Positions 16,058 through 25,821 of a DNA stretch of 64,000 nucleotides are shown piece after piece. The position numbers were made by a program, and so were the translations under genes. The stretch lies in assembly GCF_022508225.1 (NCBI RefSeq), contig NZ_JAETXJ010000004.1, forward strand, positions 238,696-302,695, given 5' to 3'. Position 1 is the first letter of the stretch, and every line of letters starts with the position of its first letter. The notes under the pieces were generated by a model. That model was not told the origin of the DNA. It did not search any database and worked only from the letters and a program-made list of their open reading frames with translations. Source of the DNA: Desulfovibrio sp. UIB00 (GTDB taxonomy: Bacteria > Desulfobacterota > Desulfovibrionia > Desulfovibrionales > Desulfovibrionaceae).

Positions 16058-17422
16058 ATGCGCGAACCCCATCCCAGCCGCCCTCTGCCGCTTATCCAGA
16101 CGGACACAACCGATGCCGTGCTGGAATGGCGCGTTGCCCCAGACATTCTCCGCTTCAGCCTTGGGGCCAAGCGGCTGCTTGGCATTGAAGCAAATACTCC
16201 TTGCAGCATGGCGGCATTTCTTGGCGTATGTCATGAAGATAAAAGGGATATGCTTGGGCAATCGTTGCAGACGTTTCTCGAAGGGCACATAGGCGGGCAT
16301 ATGGAAATATGCTTCCCTCTCAATGCTCTTGTGGCGCGAACCCAGCTTATAGCCCTTGCGCGCAACGGCGCGGGGCAGGCAGAGCATGTGGTTGGCTGCA
16401 TCAGCGCGGTGGAACGTCAGACGCAGCAAATTTTGCCATCCGCGCGTTTTTCCATGCAGCACCTTGCTACGCCGCACTCCACGCAGGATGCGGCCCGCCT
16501 GATGCTGGCGCTCAATGCTTCCGGCGATGGACTGTGGGATTGGGACGCCAACACCAATACCGTCTACTACAGCCCCCGCTACATCGAAATGCTGGGCTAC
16601 ACTGCCGAGACGTTCCCCGCAACGTTGCGCAGCTGGGAAGAGAAGATCCATCCAGAAGATTACGCCCATGTGGTGCCCATACAAAAAGACATCATTGCCT
16701 CGCCCTCCCACGGCGATACTTTTGAATGCACCTACCGCATGCGCAGGGCAGACAACACATGGGCCTGGATTCTTGGTCGCGGCAACGTGACGCAGCGCGA
16801 TGCCAGCGGCAGGGCCACGCGTGTGGTAGGCCTGCATACCGACATCAGCGCAAGCCAGGCCGACAGGGCTCACCTTGAAGACATGGTGCGCAACGATCCG
16901 CTCACCGGTTTACGCAGCCGAACTTTCTTTACCATGACCGTGGACGAACTGGAGCAAAACGCCGTTCGTCCCGTGGGGATAATCGTTGCCGATGTCAACG
17001 GCCTGAAAATGATTAACGATTATCTCGGGCACGAAGAAGGCAATACCGTATTGTGCCAGGCGGCCCTGCTACTGCGCGGCGGGCTGGATTCCGCAGCCTG
17101 CGTGGCGCGCATGAGCGGCGATGAATACACCGTGCTGCTGCCCGGATGCGACAGCCTGAAGGTTGCCGAAATTTTGCACGAGCTCATGCAGCGCTTTAAA
17201 AGGCACAACAACCAGCAAAACCGGCCCCCGGTCTTACTGGCAATGGGTTCCTCCTGCGCGGAAGACATGCAGACCAGCATTGCCAACGCCATTGTGGAGG
17301 CAGACCGGGCCATGCTGCGGAACAAACTGACCACAAGAGCTGAAACCCGCCAGCGCGTCCGGGACTGGATTGAAAACCACACCTTTGCCAAGGTTTCCAT
17401 GAACGACTGCCGCTATCTGTAA
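16058..17422 (+). CDS. PAS-GGDEF protein, putative diguanylate cyclase with SGDEY active-site variant
   Basis: A 454-residue soluble protein. The order is: a poorly conserved N-terminal PAS-like domain (about 20-120), a canonical PAS/PAC domain (about 150-275; GDGLWDWDANTNTVYYSPRY, then AWILGRGNVTQRDASGR) and a C-terminal GGDEF domain (about 285-440). The catalytic motif reads SGDEY instead of GGDEF or GGEEF. Metal-binding VADVNGLKMIND is intact. No RxxD inhibitory site precedes the motif. It probably makes c-di-GMP in response to a ligand or redox cue, but the variant motif leaves activity open. The start is ATG 16058 behind AAGGA, preferred over a TTG at 16025. Confidence 0.87.
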   Translation: MREPHPSRPLPLIQTDTTDAVLEWRVAPDILRFSLGAKRLLGIEANTPCSMAAFLGVCHEDKRDMLGQSLQTFLEGHIGGHMEICFPLNALVARTQLIALARNGAGQAEHVVGCISAVERQTQQILPSARFSMQHLATPHSTQDAARLMLALNASGDGLWDWDANTNTVYYSPRYIEMLGYTAETFPATLRSWEEKIHPEDYAHVVPIQKDIIASPSHGDTFECTYRMRRADNTWAWILGRGNVTQRDASGRATRVVGLHTDISASQADRAHLEDMVRNDPLTGLRSRTFFTMTVDELEQNAVRPVGIIVADVNGLKMINDYLGHEEGNTVLCQAALLLRGGLDSAACVARMSGDEYTVLLPGCDSLKVAEILHELMQRFKRHNNQQNRPPVLLAMGSSCAEDMQTSIANAIVEADRAMLRNKLTTRAETRQRVRDWIENHTFAKVSMNDCRYL

Positions 17423-17490
17423 CACGCAGCAGGCAGGCCGCGCCTCTGGCCGCTCTTGACGCAAGGCTGGCTTTGCGCCAGAGTATCCCC

Positions 17491-18666
17491 ATGTCGGAAG
17501 ATAACCCTCCCCCTACGCAGGCCCAGGACTCTGGCATCGGCATCAGCAGGCAATCGCCCCTGGAACAGCCGATAGTTCAGGAGACCGAAAGCGGCCAAAA
17601 GTTGTTACAGTTCCTGCAAAGGCGGCTGAACTTGCCCCCCACCCTGCTCCACCGCTGGGTGCGCACCGGACAGGTGCGTATCAACGGCAGCAGATGCAAG
17701 CCCTTTGCCCGCGTGCAGACAGGCGACATTGTTCGTCTTCCTCCCTTTGCCTTCAAGATGGCGGAAGAAAGCGCATCAGAAACGGCCCCCCTGCCGCAGA
17801 CGGATACAGCTCTCGACACGCAGCCGGTTGATTCTCCACCGTTGCCGCCCATGATCGGCACAGACGGTTACCTGTGGGCTTTTAACAAACCCGCAGGCCT
17901 GCCTACACACCCCGGCACCGGGCATGACGACAGTCTCAGTTCCCGGCTGGCCGCTTGCTTCGCAAGCGCGCCCTTCAAACCCACGCCCGTGCACAGGCTG
18001 GACAAGGAAACATCGGGCGTGCTGCTCGTGGCGGCCTCATACGAAGCTCTTGCCAAGGCTCAGGACGCCATACGCGATGGAACGCTGGTCAAGGAATATG
18101 TGGTCTGGGTGCAGGGGCGCTGGCCTTTTGCCGAAACGCAGATGCTGCGCCACTTTTTGCGCAAGGATACTGCCCAGGGCTACGAGAAGATACGCACGGC
18201 TGCGCCCGGCGAGGCCGACAGCCGCGAGGCCCTGTGCATGGTGCGCCCCCTGAGGGTGGAGCAAGCGCAAAGCCTGCTGCTTGTGCGCCTGCTGACAGGC
18301 CGCACGCATCAGATCCGCGTACAGCTTGCCACTGTTGGGCATCCTGTGATTGGCGATGCCAAGTACGGGCAGGCTGCCCCCACGCGCCGCCATGTGCCGC
18401 GTGGGGCTTACGCCCTCCCGGCCCCGGCCCGCGTGAGTTCAACTGACAATTCCGCCCCTGAGCCGGAAAGCCTGATGCTCCACGCCCTGCGCGTGACAAT
18501 GCCCTGCGGGCACGTGTTTTCATGCCTGCCGCCGTGGTCTGGCGCGCATGCCCTTGAGCAGATGCCAGAGCCTGTCGCCGCCATGACAGCCCCGGAACAT
18601 AGGGGTGAATGCGGGGTCTTCCCTTTGACGGAACAAAGTGCTAAAAATAAATTTTTACGCCAGTAA
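17491..18666 (+). CDS. RluC/RluD-family pseudouridine synthase
   Basis: A 391-residue enzyme. An S4 RNA-binding domain lies at about residues 30-85 (LLQFLQRRLNLPPTLLHRWV and GQVRINGSRCKPF). The catalytic domain starts near residue 125, with VHRLDKETSGVLLVA carrying the catalytic Asp and LLTGRTHQIRVQLA and GHPVIGDAKYG. It isomerises uridines, most likely in 23S rRNA. The C-terminal tail beyond the catalytic core is about 60 residues longer than in compact members and is rich in Pro and Ala. The start is ATG 17491; a TTG six codons earlier is less likely. Confidence 0.92.
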   Translation: MSEDNPPPTQAQDSGIGISRQSPLEQPIVQETESGQKLLQFLQRRLNLPPTLLHRWVRTGQVRINGSRCKPFARVQTGDIVRLPPFAFKMAEESASETAPLPQTDTALDTQPVDSPPLPPMIGTDGYLWAFNKPAGLPTHPGTGHDDSLSSRLAACFASAPFKPTPVHRLDKETSGVLLVAASYEALAKAQDAIRDGTLVKEYVVWVQGRWPFAETQMLRHFLRKDTAQGYEKIRTAAPGEADSREALCMVRPLRVEQAQSLLLVRLLTGRTHQIRVQLATVGHPVIGDAKYGQAAPTRRHVPRGAYALPAPARVSSTDNSAPEPESLMLHALRVTMPCGHVFSCLPPWSGAHALEQMPEPVAAMTAPEHRGECGVFPLTEQSAKNKFLRQ

Positions 18667-18852
18667 AACAGTCTTAAAACCCAGCTGTCCTGGCAGCCGC
18701 GTGGTCTGCGCGGCACTACACGCCAGACGCCTCAGAGAGCATATGCTCCGGGCGCTTTCTTTTCATCGGAGCGCATGACCGCATGGCGGCGCACTCCGCT
18801 TCACGCTTGCAATCTCGCCTGGCAAATCCCAGGCGTACACTAAGGTATTCTC

Positions 18853-20220
18853 ATGGCAGATACATTGCCCCGCGTCATTCTGGTGGGTCGCCCCAATGTG
18901 GGCAAATCCACCCTGTTCAACAGGCTTATCCGCAGCAATCGGGCCATCACCCATGACCGCCCCGGCGTGACCCGCGACCGCATGGACGGCGTGGTGCGCC
19001 GCAAGGACACTCCCGTTTTCGGCATTGTGGACACGGGAGGCATCACGCTTGACGCCCACGCAGCCGTGGTTGAAGGCCCCGAAGGCATTCGCGGCTTTGA
19101 GCGCGACATCCTTGCGCAAACCGAGGCGGCGCTGGTTGATGCCGCAGCCGTGGCCTTTGTGGTGGATTCGCGTGACGGCCTGCTGCCCCTGGACGAGCAT
19201 CTCGCAGCCCATGTGCGCCGCAAGGGTTTGCCCACCATCTGCGTGGTCAACAAGGTTGACGGCGTGGAGCGCGAAGATGAACTCATGGCCGAATTTCATG
19301 TTCTGGGCTTCCCGCTGCTGGCGGTTTCTGCCGAGCACGGGCACAACATCACCGCTCTGGTGGAAGAACTGGTAGCCCTGTTACCGGAAGAAACCTCCAC
19401 CGAGCCGCCCGCCCCGCCGACCCTCAAGCTGGCCATGCTTGGCCGCCCCAACGCGGGCAAGTCATCGCTTATCAACGCCATTTCCCGCAGTGACCGCATG
19501 ATTGTTTCCGATGTGGCGGGCACCACGCGCGACAGTGTTGACGTGCGCTTTGCGAGCGGTGGGCGCGACTACGTGTTTGTGGACACTGCGGGTGTGCGCC
19601 GCCGCACCAAGATCAGCGACAGTCTGGAAAAGTACTCCGTCAACTCGGCCATCAAGTCGAGCACCAAGGCCGACGTGACCCTGCTGACACTGGACGCCGC
19701 CGAAGGCGTGAGCCAGCAGGACAAGCGCCTCATGGACATGCTGAACACGCGCAAAACGCCCTTTATGGTGCTTATCAACAAGTGCGACCTGGCCCCCCGC
19801 GACTCGCTGGACAGACTCAAGAAAAACGTGGCCGAAATGCTGGCCTTTTGCCCGCATGTGCCGATTCTGAATGTTTCCGCCCTCAAGGGAACCGGCCTGA
19901 AAAAAATTCTGCCCCTGGCAACCCAGATTCACGAAGAATGCAGCGTCCGCATTTCTACCGGCAAGCTCAACCGCGCCATGGAAGAAGTGCTCGACAAGCA
20001 CCAGCCGCCTGTGGTCAAGCGTGTGCGCGCCAAGTTCTTCTACCTGACCCAGGCGGAAACCGCGCCGCCGACCTTTGTGTGCTTTGTGAGCGATGCCACC
20101 CGTGTTCCTGAAAGCTATACCCGCTATCTTGAACGCGCATTGCGCAAAATATTCGGCATCACGCACGCCCCCATGCGCCTGCACCTGCGCTCAAGCCACA
20201 AGAAAAAAACTGAAAAATAG
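18853..20220 (+). CDS. der: Ribosome biogenesis GTPase Der (EngA)
   Basis: A 455-residue protein with two tandem Era-like GTPase domains, the hallmark of Der. G1 motifs are GRPNVGKS (about residue 11) and GRPNAGKS (about 197). G3 motifs are DTGGI and DTAGV. G4 motifs are NKVD and NKCD. A KH-like C-terminal domain follows, with SYTRYLERALRKIFGI and a lysine-rich end (HKKKTEK). It is needed for 50S subunit assembly. The start ATG 18853 follows AAGG. A GC-rich hairpin at about 20222-20250 follows the stop codon. Confidence 0.96.
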   Translation: MADTLPRVILVGRPNVGKSTLFNRLIRSNRAITHDRPGVTRDRMDGVVRRKDTPVFGIVDTGGITLDAHAAVVEGPEGIRGFERDILAQTEAALVDAAAVAFVVDSRDGLLPLDEHLAAHVRRKGLPTICVVNKVDGVEREDELMAEFHVLGFPLLAVSAEHGHNITALVEELVALLPEETSTEPPAPPTLKLAMLGRPNAGKSSLINAISRSDRMIVSDVAGTTRDSVDVRFASGGRDYVFVDTAGVRRRTKISDSLEKYSVNSAIKSSTKADVTLLTLDAAEGVSQQDKRLMDMLNTRKTPFMVLINKCDLAPRDSLDRLKKNVAEMLAFCPHVPILNVSALKGTGLKKILPLATQIHEECSVRISTGKLNRAMEEVLDKHQPPVVKRVRAKFFYLTQAETAPPTFVCFVSDATRVPESYTRYLERALRKIFGITHAPMRLHLRSSHKKKTEK

Positions 20221-20256
20221 CGGCAGGCCTGGCTGAGACCAGGCTGCCCGCCGAGC

Positions 20257-20286
20257 AAAAAAAATCCCCCGGGTCAAACCGGGGGA
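20257..20286 (-). terminator. Terminator of selC (minus strand)
   Basis: CCGGGGGA and TCCCCCGG pair across GTCAAA (arms 20265-20272 and 20279-20286). On the minus strand eight T's follow (20264 to 20257), a textbook intrinsic terminator about 60 bp past the tRNA 3' end. Confidence 0.88.
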
Positions 20287-20345
20287 CACGATGTCAGTCT
20301 GCAAAAGACGGCAAGCCCAATGAGCATGGATAAAAGAGCTTGAAT

Positions 20346-20440
20346 GGCGGAGACGTATAGGGGTCGAACCTACCACAGACCGCAAGGCCTGCCACCGGTT
20401 TTGAAGACCGGGCGCCACACCGGTGACGAAACGTCTCCGC
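20346..20440 (-). tRNA. selC: tRNA-Sec (anticodon UCA)
   Basis: The reverse complement folds as a selenocysteine tRNA. The acceptor is 8 bp (GCGGAGAC with GTCTCCGC). The anticodon arm CCGGT-CTTCAAA-ACCGG has anticodon TCA (plus-strand TGA at 20402-20404). The long variable arm is CAGGCC-TTGC-GGTCTG, and the T arm is TAGG-TTCGACC-CCTA. The CCA end is not encoded, and position 73 appears to be C rather than the usual G, so the exact 3' end is uncertain by a base. It decodes UGA as selenocysteine, for instance in formate dehydrogenases and NiFeSe hydrogenases, none of which are in this window. It is antisense-oriented between der and ftsH. Confidence 0.95.
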
Positions 20441-20448
20441 ATGGGCGC

Positions 20449-20477
20449 ACCATAGGGCAAAAGCCCCTTGCCCGCAA
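20449..20477 (-). promoter_or_regulatory. Promoter of selC
   Basis: On the minus strand TTGCGG (20477-20472) and TATGGT (20454-20449) are spaced by exactly 17 bp, placing the start of transcription close to the 5' end of the tRNA at 20440. Confidence 0.65.
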
Positions 20478-20681
20478 GAGGGCAAACTTATTTGGCCTTT
20501 GCAGCACAGCAAAAGCAGCAAAGCCCGCAGCACAGTTTGAGCATGCGCAACACGCACCCGGCATGCTGTTTTGACTTCAGAACGTCAAACCTCCATTGCC
20601 AAGTGTGTTTTGCGCATTATTATGAACAAGACAAGCGCAGCCGAAACCCCTGTTGCCTGAACTGCAAATGCCCACAAACAT

Positions 20682-20711
20682 TTGACACCAGACACATACA
20701 GGTAGTAATTT
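20682..20711 (+). promoter_or_regulatory. Candidate sigma-70 promoter of the ftsH operon
   Basis: TTGACA at 20682-20687, an 18-bp spacer and TAATTT at 20706-20711. The ftsH start codon lies about 70 bp downstream. The rest of the 20441-20781 gap shows no gene. Confidence 0.55.
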
Positions 20712-20782
20712 CTTAACTGTGCTGGCCATATATCCGGCCTGGCCGTGCGCCACCGCGCACGGAAAACGTAACGGAGGCAGTG

Positions 20783-22795
20783 TTGAATCAGATAAGTCGC
20801 AACCTGATGCTGTGGGCGATAATCGTCCTGGCGATGGTCATGCTTTTCAATATGTTCCAGCAACCGCAGGGGATCACCCAGCGGGTGCCCTACTCAGATT
20901 TTCTCAGTCAGGTGGACAACGGCCAGCTCATGTCCGTGACCATTCAGGGGCACACCCTCATCGGGCGCACCTCTGACGGAAAAACCGTGCAGTCCTACGC
21001 TCCGCAGGACATCGGCCTCGTAAACCGCCTTATTGAAAAAAAGGTCGAAATCAAGGCCGAACCGCCGGAAGAACAGCCATGGTACATGACCCTGCTGGTT
21101 TCATGGTTCCCCATGCTTTTGCTTGTGGGCGTGTGGATTTTCTTTATGCGCCAGATGCAGAGCGGTGGCGGCAAGGCCATGAGCTTTGGTCGGTCGCGCG
21201 CTCGCCTGCTCAATCAGGACAGCACCCGCGTTACCTTTGCTGACGTGGCTGGTGTTGACGAAGCCAAGGACGAGCTTTCGGAAGTTGTGGAATTTCTCTC
21301 CAACCCCAAAAAGTTTACCCGCCTTGGCGGGCGCATCCCCAAGGGCGTGTTGCTCGTGGGCCCTCCCGGCACGGGTAAGACCCTTCTGGCGCGAGCCGTG
21401 GCTGGCGAGGCCGGGGTGCCGTTCTTTTCCATTTCTGGCTCCGACTTTGTTGAAATGTTTGTGGGCGTGGGCGCTTCGCGCGTTCGCGACCTTTTTGTTC
21501 AGGGCAAGAAAAACGCGCCCTGTCTGATATTTATTGACGAAATTGACGCCGTTGGCCGTCAGCGTGGCGCTGGCCTCGGCGGCGGACATGATGAACGCGA
21601 GCAGACCCTGAACCAACTGCTTGTGGAAATGGACGGCTTTGAAAGCAATGAAGGAGTTATCCTCATTGCCGCCACCAACCGCCCAGATGTGCTGGACCCC
21701 GCCCTGCTGCGTCCTGGCCGTTTTGACCGTCAGGTGATGGTGCCCACGCCCGATCTGCGTGGCCGCCGCCGCATCCTTGAAGTGCACACCAAACGCACGC
21801 CGCTTGCGGGCGATGTTGATCTGGAGGTGCTGGCGCGCGGTACACCTGGCTTTTCCGGCGCTGACCTTGAAAATCTGGTCAACGAAGCGGCCCTTCAGGC
21901 CGCCAAGCTCAATCAGGACCGTCTGGACATGCACGATTTCGAGTATGCCAAGGACAAGGTTCTCATGGGCCGCGAACGCCGCAGCCTTATCCTCTCCGAG
22001 GAAGAAAAGCGCATCACCGCCTATCACGAAGGCGGTCACGCCCTGGCTGCCCGCCTGCTGCCCGGTTCCGACCCCGTGCACAAGGTTACTATCATTCCGC
22101 GTGGGCGCGCCCTCGGCGTGACCATGCAGCTGCCGGAAGAAGACCGCCACGGCTATTCGCGCTCCTTCCTGCGCAATAATCTGGTGGTGCTGCTGGGCGG
22201 ACGCGTAGCGGAAGAAATTATTTTTGACGACATTACCACCGGCGCCTCCAACGACATTGAACGCGTCACCCGTATGGCCCGCAAGATGGTCTGCGAGTGG
22301 GGCATGAGCGAAGCCGTGGGTACGCTGGCCATCGGCGAAACCGGCGAAGAAGTTTTTATTGGCCGCGAATGGGTGCAGAACAAGAACTTCAGCGAAGACA
22401 CGGCACGGCTTGTGGATTCGGAAGTGAAGCGCATTGTGGAAGACGCGCACAGCCGCTGCCGCAAGCTGCTTGAGGAAAATCTGGATACCCTTCACCGCAT
22501 TGCCCAGGCCCTTCTTGACCGCGAAACCATCACTGGCGAGGATCTTGAGCTGCTCATGGACAACAAGGAGCTGCCCCCGCTCGACAGCAACGGCAAACCC
22601 GTACCCGCCAGCACTGCCGCCAAGGGTGGCAAGGCTGCCAAATCCGGCGCTGAATTTGTCATTGAACCAGATACCGATGCTCAGGCTCCTGAACAGAATG
22701 TAGAGCAGAAACCGGAGCAGCAATCGGAGCAGGCGGAGTCCAAACAGTCCAAAACCGAGAACACCCGGAACAACAGTAAAGAAAATGACCGATAG
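20783..22795 (+). CDS. ftsH: ATP-dependent zinc metalloprotease FtsH
   Basis: A 670-residue inner-membrane AAA+ protease. TM1 lies at about 8-24, a small periplasmic domain follows, and TM2 is at about 105-123. Walker A is GPPGTGKT (near 192), Walker B is [11 protein letters not shown], the SRH contains [20 protein letters not shown], and the zinc motif is HEGGH (near 414). It degrades misfolded membrane proteins and regulators. The C-terminal 45 or so residues are unusually rich in Glu, Gln and Ser and look disordered. The start is GTG 20780 or, with better spacing from GGAGG, TTG 20783. It overlaps folP by 11 bp. Confidence 0.95.
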   Translation: MNQISRNLMLWAIIVLAMVMLFNMFQQPQGITQRVPYSDFLSQVDNGQLMSVTIQGHTLIGRTSDGKTVQSYAPQDIGLVNRLIEKKVEIKAEPPEEQPWYMTLLVSWFPMLLLVGVWIFFMRQMQSGGGKAMSFGRSRARLLNQDSTRVTFADVAGVDEAKDELSEVVEFLSNPKKFTRLGGRIPKGVLLVGPPGTGKTLLARAVAGEAGVPFFSISGSDFVEMFVGVGASRVRDLFVQGKKNAPCLIFIDEIDAVGRQRGAGLGGGHDEREQTLNQLLVEMDGFESNEGVILIAATNRPDVLDPALLRPGRFDRQVMVPTPDLRGRRRILEVHTKRTPLAGDVDLEVLARGTPGFSGADLENLVNEAALQAAKLNQDRLDMHDFEYAKDKVLMGRERRSLILSEEEKRITAYHEGGHALAARLLPGSDPVHKVTIIPRGRALGVTMQLPEEDRHGYSRSFLRNNLVVLLGGRVAEEIIFDDITTGASNDIERVTRMARKMVCEWGMSEAVGTLAIGETGEEVFIGREWVQNKNFSEDTARLVDSEVKRIVEDAHSRCRKLLEENLDTLHRIAQALLDRETITGEDLELLMDNKELPPLDSNGKPVPASTAAKGGKAAKSGAEFVIEPDTDAQAPEQNVEQKPEQQSEQAESKQSKTENTRNNSKENDR

Positions 22796-23663
22796 CATTT
22801 GCCCGGCCGCTCTTTCCAGGGGCGCAGACTGGCATATTCTTGGGGGGCGGGCGTTGAAGACGCCCTCCCCCTTTGGCGTCATGGGTATTGTGAATCTGAC
22901 CCCAGATTCCTTCTATGACGGGGGCCGGCACAACGCCCCGGCATCGGGCCTCAACCATGCGCTGACCCTGCGCAACCAGGGTGCAGACATTCTTGACCTT
23001 GGTGCGGAATCGTCGCGGCCCGGAGCTGCGGAACTGCCCCCCCAGCAGGAAACCGAGCGCCTGCTGCCGGTTCTGTCAGGGCTGCGCCAGGCTGCGCCCG
23101 GAGCCGTAATCTCCGTTGACACCTACCATGCCGCCACGGCTGCCGCAGTGCTGGACATGGGGGCTGCCATCATCAACGATATTTCGGCCTGCGCCTTTGA
23201 TCCCGCCCTGCTGGATGTGCTTGTGCAGTACAAGCCCGGCTATGTGCTGATGCACAGTCAAGGCCGCCCGCAGACCATGCAGCACGATCCGCGCTACACT
23301 GACGTTCGACGTGAAGTGCTGGAATTCTTTGAGCGCGAGATGTCGCGTCTGGTGCGGGCGGGCCTGCCGGAAGACCGCATTGTGCTTGACCCCGGCATCG
23401 GCTTTGGCAAGACGCTTGAACACAACCTCACCCTGCTGGCCCACCCGGAAGACTGGCTCGCCCTTGGGCGCCCCGTGCTCATGGCCTTGTCCATGAAATC
23501 CGTTTTTGGCGGGCTTCTGGGCCTTCCGTCGCAGGAGCGCGGCCTGGCAACAGCCACGGCCACGGCAATGCTGCGCGGCAAGGGTGTGTTCTGGCACAGG
23601 GTACATGATGTTGTTGCGGCCCGTCAGGCCATGACTCTTGCTTTGGCTCTTGAGGCCAACTAG
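22785..23663 (+). CDS. folP: Dihydropteroate synthase
   Basis: A 292-residue TIM-barrel enzyme. Motifs are GIVNLTPDSFYDGG (pterin loop), DLGAESSRPGA, SVDTYHAATAA, INDISA, and DPGIGFGKTLEHN. It condenses p-aminobenzoate with the hydroxymethyl-dihydropterin diphosphate to make dihydropteroate for folate, which also feeds one-carbon metabolism. The ATG overlaps the end of ftsH by 11 bp, so translation is probably coupled. It is followed by a GGDEF gene 35 bp later on the same strand. Confidence 0.95.
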   Translation: MTDSICPAALSRGADWHILGGRALKTPSPFGVMGIVNLTPDSFYDGGRHNAPASGLNHALTLRNQGADILDLGAESSRPGAAELPPQQETERLLPVLSGLRQAAPGAVISVDTYHAATAAAVLDMGAAIINDISACAFDPALLDVLVQYKPGYVLMHSQGRPQTMQHDPRYTDVRREVLEFFEREMSRLVRAGLPEDRIVLDPGIGFGKTLEHNLTLLAHPEDWLALGRPVLMALSMKSVFGGLLGLPSQERGLATATATAMLRGKGVFWHRVHDVVAARQAMTLALALEAN

Positions 23664-23698
23664 GGATTCAAACCGTCAACGATTGCGAGTCTGCCGGT

Positions 23699-25042
23699 AT
23701 GGTGCGATTTTTTTCAACGCGCCCATTCACTGGAATGCTGCTCATCACGTTGGCCTTCAACTTACTTTTGACCTGGGTTTTGATTGACCGCAAACAGCAG
23801 ATTGAACGGGTCAAACTTGAGAGCATCGCCCGCTCGCAGCGCGATAATCTCCAAAACGATCTGTTGCGCCTGATATTCAAAACGGAAACCCTGAACGCGC
23901 TTGTTATTGACAACCATGGGAACATTCAGGAATTCGAGCGCGTTGCCGCTGCCCTGCGGGATGAAGATACCATTCAGGCCTTTGTGCTCGCTCCGGGGGG
24001 CACCATCGACAAGGTGTACCCATATACACCAGCCAATAGCCTGCTGGTGGGGCAGGACATGCTGGACGGCAATCTTGGCTGCCACGAGGCCGTCACGGCC
24101 CGTCACGGCGCACCCCTGACCCTGGCGGGGCCGGTACTGTTGCCCAACGGGGATGCGGCTCTGGTGGGGCGACTTTCCGTATTCCTTCCTGATGCTTCCG
24201 GTCGCCCTCAGTATTGGGGTATCGCCGCGATATTGCTACGTTTTCCTGACGTGCTGACAGCCTCGGACCTTTCCCTGCTGGACAGCATGGATATCGACTT
24301 TGGCCTTTGGCGCACATCCCCCCACAAGGGAGGGGCTTTGCTTATTGCTGGCAGCGCGGATTCAGAAAAAGACGCAGGCAGCATAGACGTACCGGTGACA
24401 ATTCTTAACGCCCACTGGCTGATCCGCATGTCGGCAGGCGTTGCGTGGTATAGATCACTGGAATCATGGCTCTATGTGGGCATGAGTGTTCTTCTCAGCC
24501 TTTTCCTTGCGACTCTAGTTCAAAGGAATCATGATCTTACACAAATTCGCACCTATCTTGAGGCCATCGCTTACAGGGACGCACTCACGGGCGCGCTCAA
24601 CAGGCGTGGACTCTTTGAGGAACTGCAACGGCGCATAGCCGCACCAATTTCAAAAGATTTTACTTTATATTACTTTGACTTAAATAATTTTAAAAGCATT
24701 AACGACACCTATGGACATGAGGCGGGCGACCGAGTATTGCAACTCTTCGCAGAGGTTGTTCGCGCACATGCCCCGGTGACGCACATTCTGGGGCGTATGG
24801 GCGGGGATGAATTTGTGTTGCTGCTCAACGGCACCCCGTCCAAGGAGAGGGACAAAGCCGCCTTTGCCCGTATGCACGCCGATCTTGCAAAGGGGCTGCC
24901 CGAGCTGAACATACCCGGGCCGATCACGTTCAGCATGGGCAGTGCAGTGTACCCTGATTCGGCCCTCACGGTGGATGCGCTGCTCTCCTGCGCGGATACT
25001 GCCATGTACCAAGACAAGGAACGCGCCAAGGCTCTCGGCTGA
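23699..25042 (+). CDS. Membrane-bound GGDEF diguanylate cyclase with periplasmic sensor
   Basis: A 447-residue protein. TM1 lies at about 10-28, a periplasmic sensor of about 225 residues follows (Cache/CHASE-like in size), TM2 is at about 257-277, and a GGDEF domain runs from 290 to the end. The catalytic signature RMGGDEFVLLL is intact, as are FDLNNFKSINDTYGHEAGD and YRDALTGALNRRG. There is no RxxD inhibitory site at the usual position. It should make c-di-GMP in response to an external cue. It lies inside the ftsH-folP-cdaA-cdaR-glmM run. Its ribosome site is weak, and the DNA around 24520-24720 is more AT-rich than neighbouring genes. Confidence 0.88.
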   Translation: MVRFFSTRPFTGMLLITLAFNLLLTWVLIDRKQQIERVKLESIARSQRDNLQNDLLRLIFKTETLNALVIDNHGNIQEFERVAAALRDEDTIQAFVLAPGGTIDKVYPYTPANSLLVGQDMLDGNLGCHEAVTARHGAPLTLAGPVLLPNGDAALVGRLSVFLPDASGRPQYWGIAAILLRFPDVLTASDLSLLDSMDIDFGLWRTSPHKGGALLIAGSADSEKDAGSIDVPVTILNAHWLIRMSAGVAWYRSLESWLYVGMSVLLSLFLATLVQRNHDLTQIRTYLEAIAYRDALTGALNRRGLFEELQRRIAAPISKDFTLYYFDLNNFKSINDTYGHEAGDRVLQLFAEVVRAHAPVTHILGRMGGDEFVLLLNGTPSKERDKAAFARMHADLAKGLPELNIPGPITFSMGSAVYPDSALTVDALLSCADTAMYQDKERAKALG

Positions 25043-25086
25043 CAGCGCTGCGGTTGCCCGATACACTTTGCTGCAAGGAACACACC

Positions 25087-25821
25087 GTGTTTGACCATAT
25101 TGCCATAGACTGGCGCGATGTAATGGATATAGCTGTGGTCAGCATTCTGCTGTACCAGGTTATCCAGATGCTGCGCGGCTCGCGGGCGCTGACAGTCCTT
25201 ACAGGGCTGGGCCTGCTTACGCTGTTGTATTTCTTTTCAAACGCTCTCGGCCTGTACACGCTTACCTGGCTGTTGCAGCACATCTTCAGCTCCCTGTTCA
25301 TCCTCATAGTCGTTATTTTTCAGGCCGACATCCGTCAGGCCCTGGGCGAAATGGGCGCACGGCCTATCTTTCGCCGATCCAGCATAAAGAATATTGGCGT
25401 GGAAGAAGTGGTGACCGCATGTGTTGAAATGGCACGGCTGCGGGTGGGTGCACTTATTGTTATTGAACGCAGCATGCGCCTTGGCGATATGATCAAACGC
25501 GAAGGCGTGCGCATTGATGCGCAGCTTTCACGGCAGCTGCTCATGAATATTTTTTACCCCAAGGCCCCCCTGCACGATGGCGCAGTAATCATCAGCCGAA
25601 ACAGAATCACCGCTGCGGCCTGCATTCTGCCGCTGGCCGAAGCCAAGGGGCAGAACTTCGGCACGCGGCACCGGGCGGCACTGGGTATCGCCCGTGAAAG
25701 TGATGCTCTGGTCATTGTTGTTTCTGAAGAAAGAGGCGAAATTTCCGTGGCCCTCAAGGATGAGCTGATGCGCGCCCTTGACGCTACCCGCCTCAGGCAG
25801 GTGCTTAATGAAATCCTCTGA
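25087..25821 (+). CDS. cdaA: Diadenylate cyclase CdaA (DisA_N domain)
   Basis: A 244-residue protein with three N-terminal TM helices (about residues 8-85) followed by the DisA_N cyclase domain. Both catalytic motifs are present: APLHDGAVII (DGA) and GTRHRAALGI (RHR). It joins two ATP to make c-di-AMP, which controls potassium, osmotic balance and wall synthesis in many bacteria. The start is the GTG at 25087 with AAGGA seven bases upstream, rather than a TTG at 25054. It overlaps cdaR by 14 bp and lies upstream of glmM, the same cdaA-cdaR-glmM order as in Firmicutes. Confidence 0.94.
   Translation: MFDHIAIDWRDVMDIAVVSILLYQVIQMLRGSRALTVLTGLGLLTLLYFFSNALGLYTLTWLLQHIFSSLFILIVVIFQADIRQALGEMGARPIFRRSSIKNIGVEEVVTACVEMARLRVGALIVIERSMRLGDMIKREGVRIDAQLSRQLLMNIFYPKAPLHDGAVIISRNRITAAACILPLAEAKGQNFGTRHRAALGIARESDALVIVVSEERGEISVALKDELMRALDATRLRQVLNEIL

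Noticed and set aside
21101..22882. A 593-codon minus-strand frame
   Set aside because: It is antisense to ftsH; composition is that of a shadow frame.
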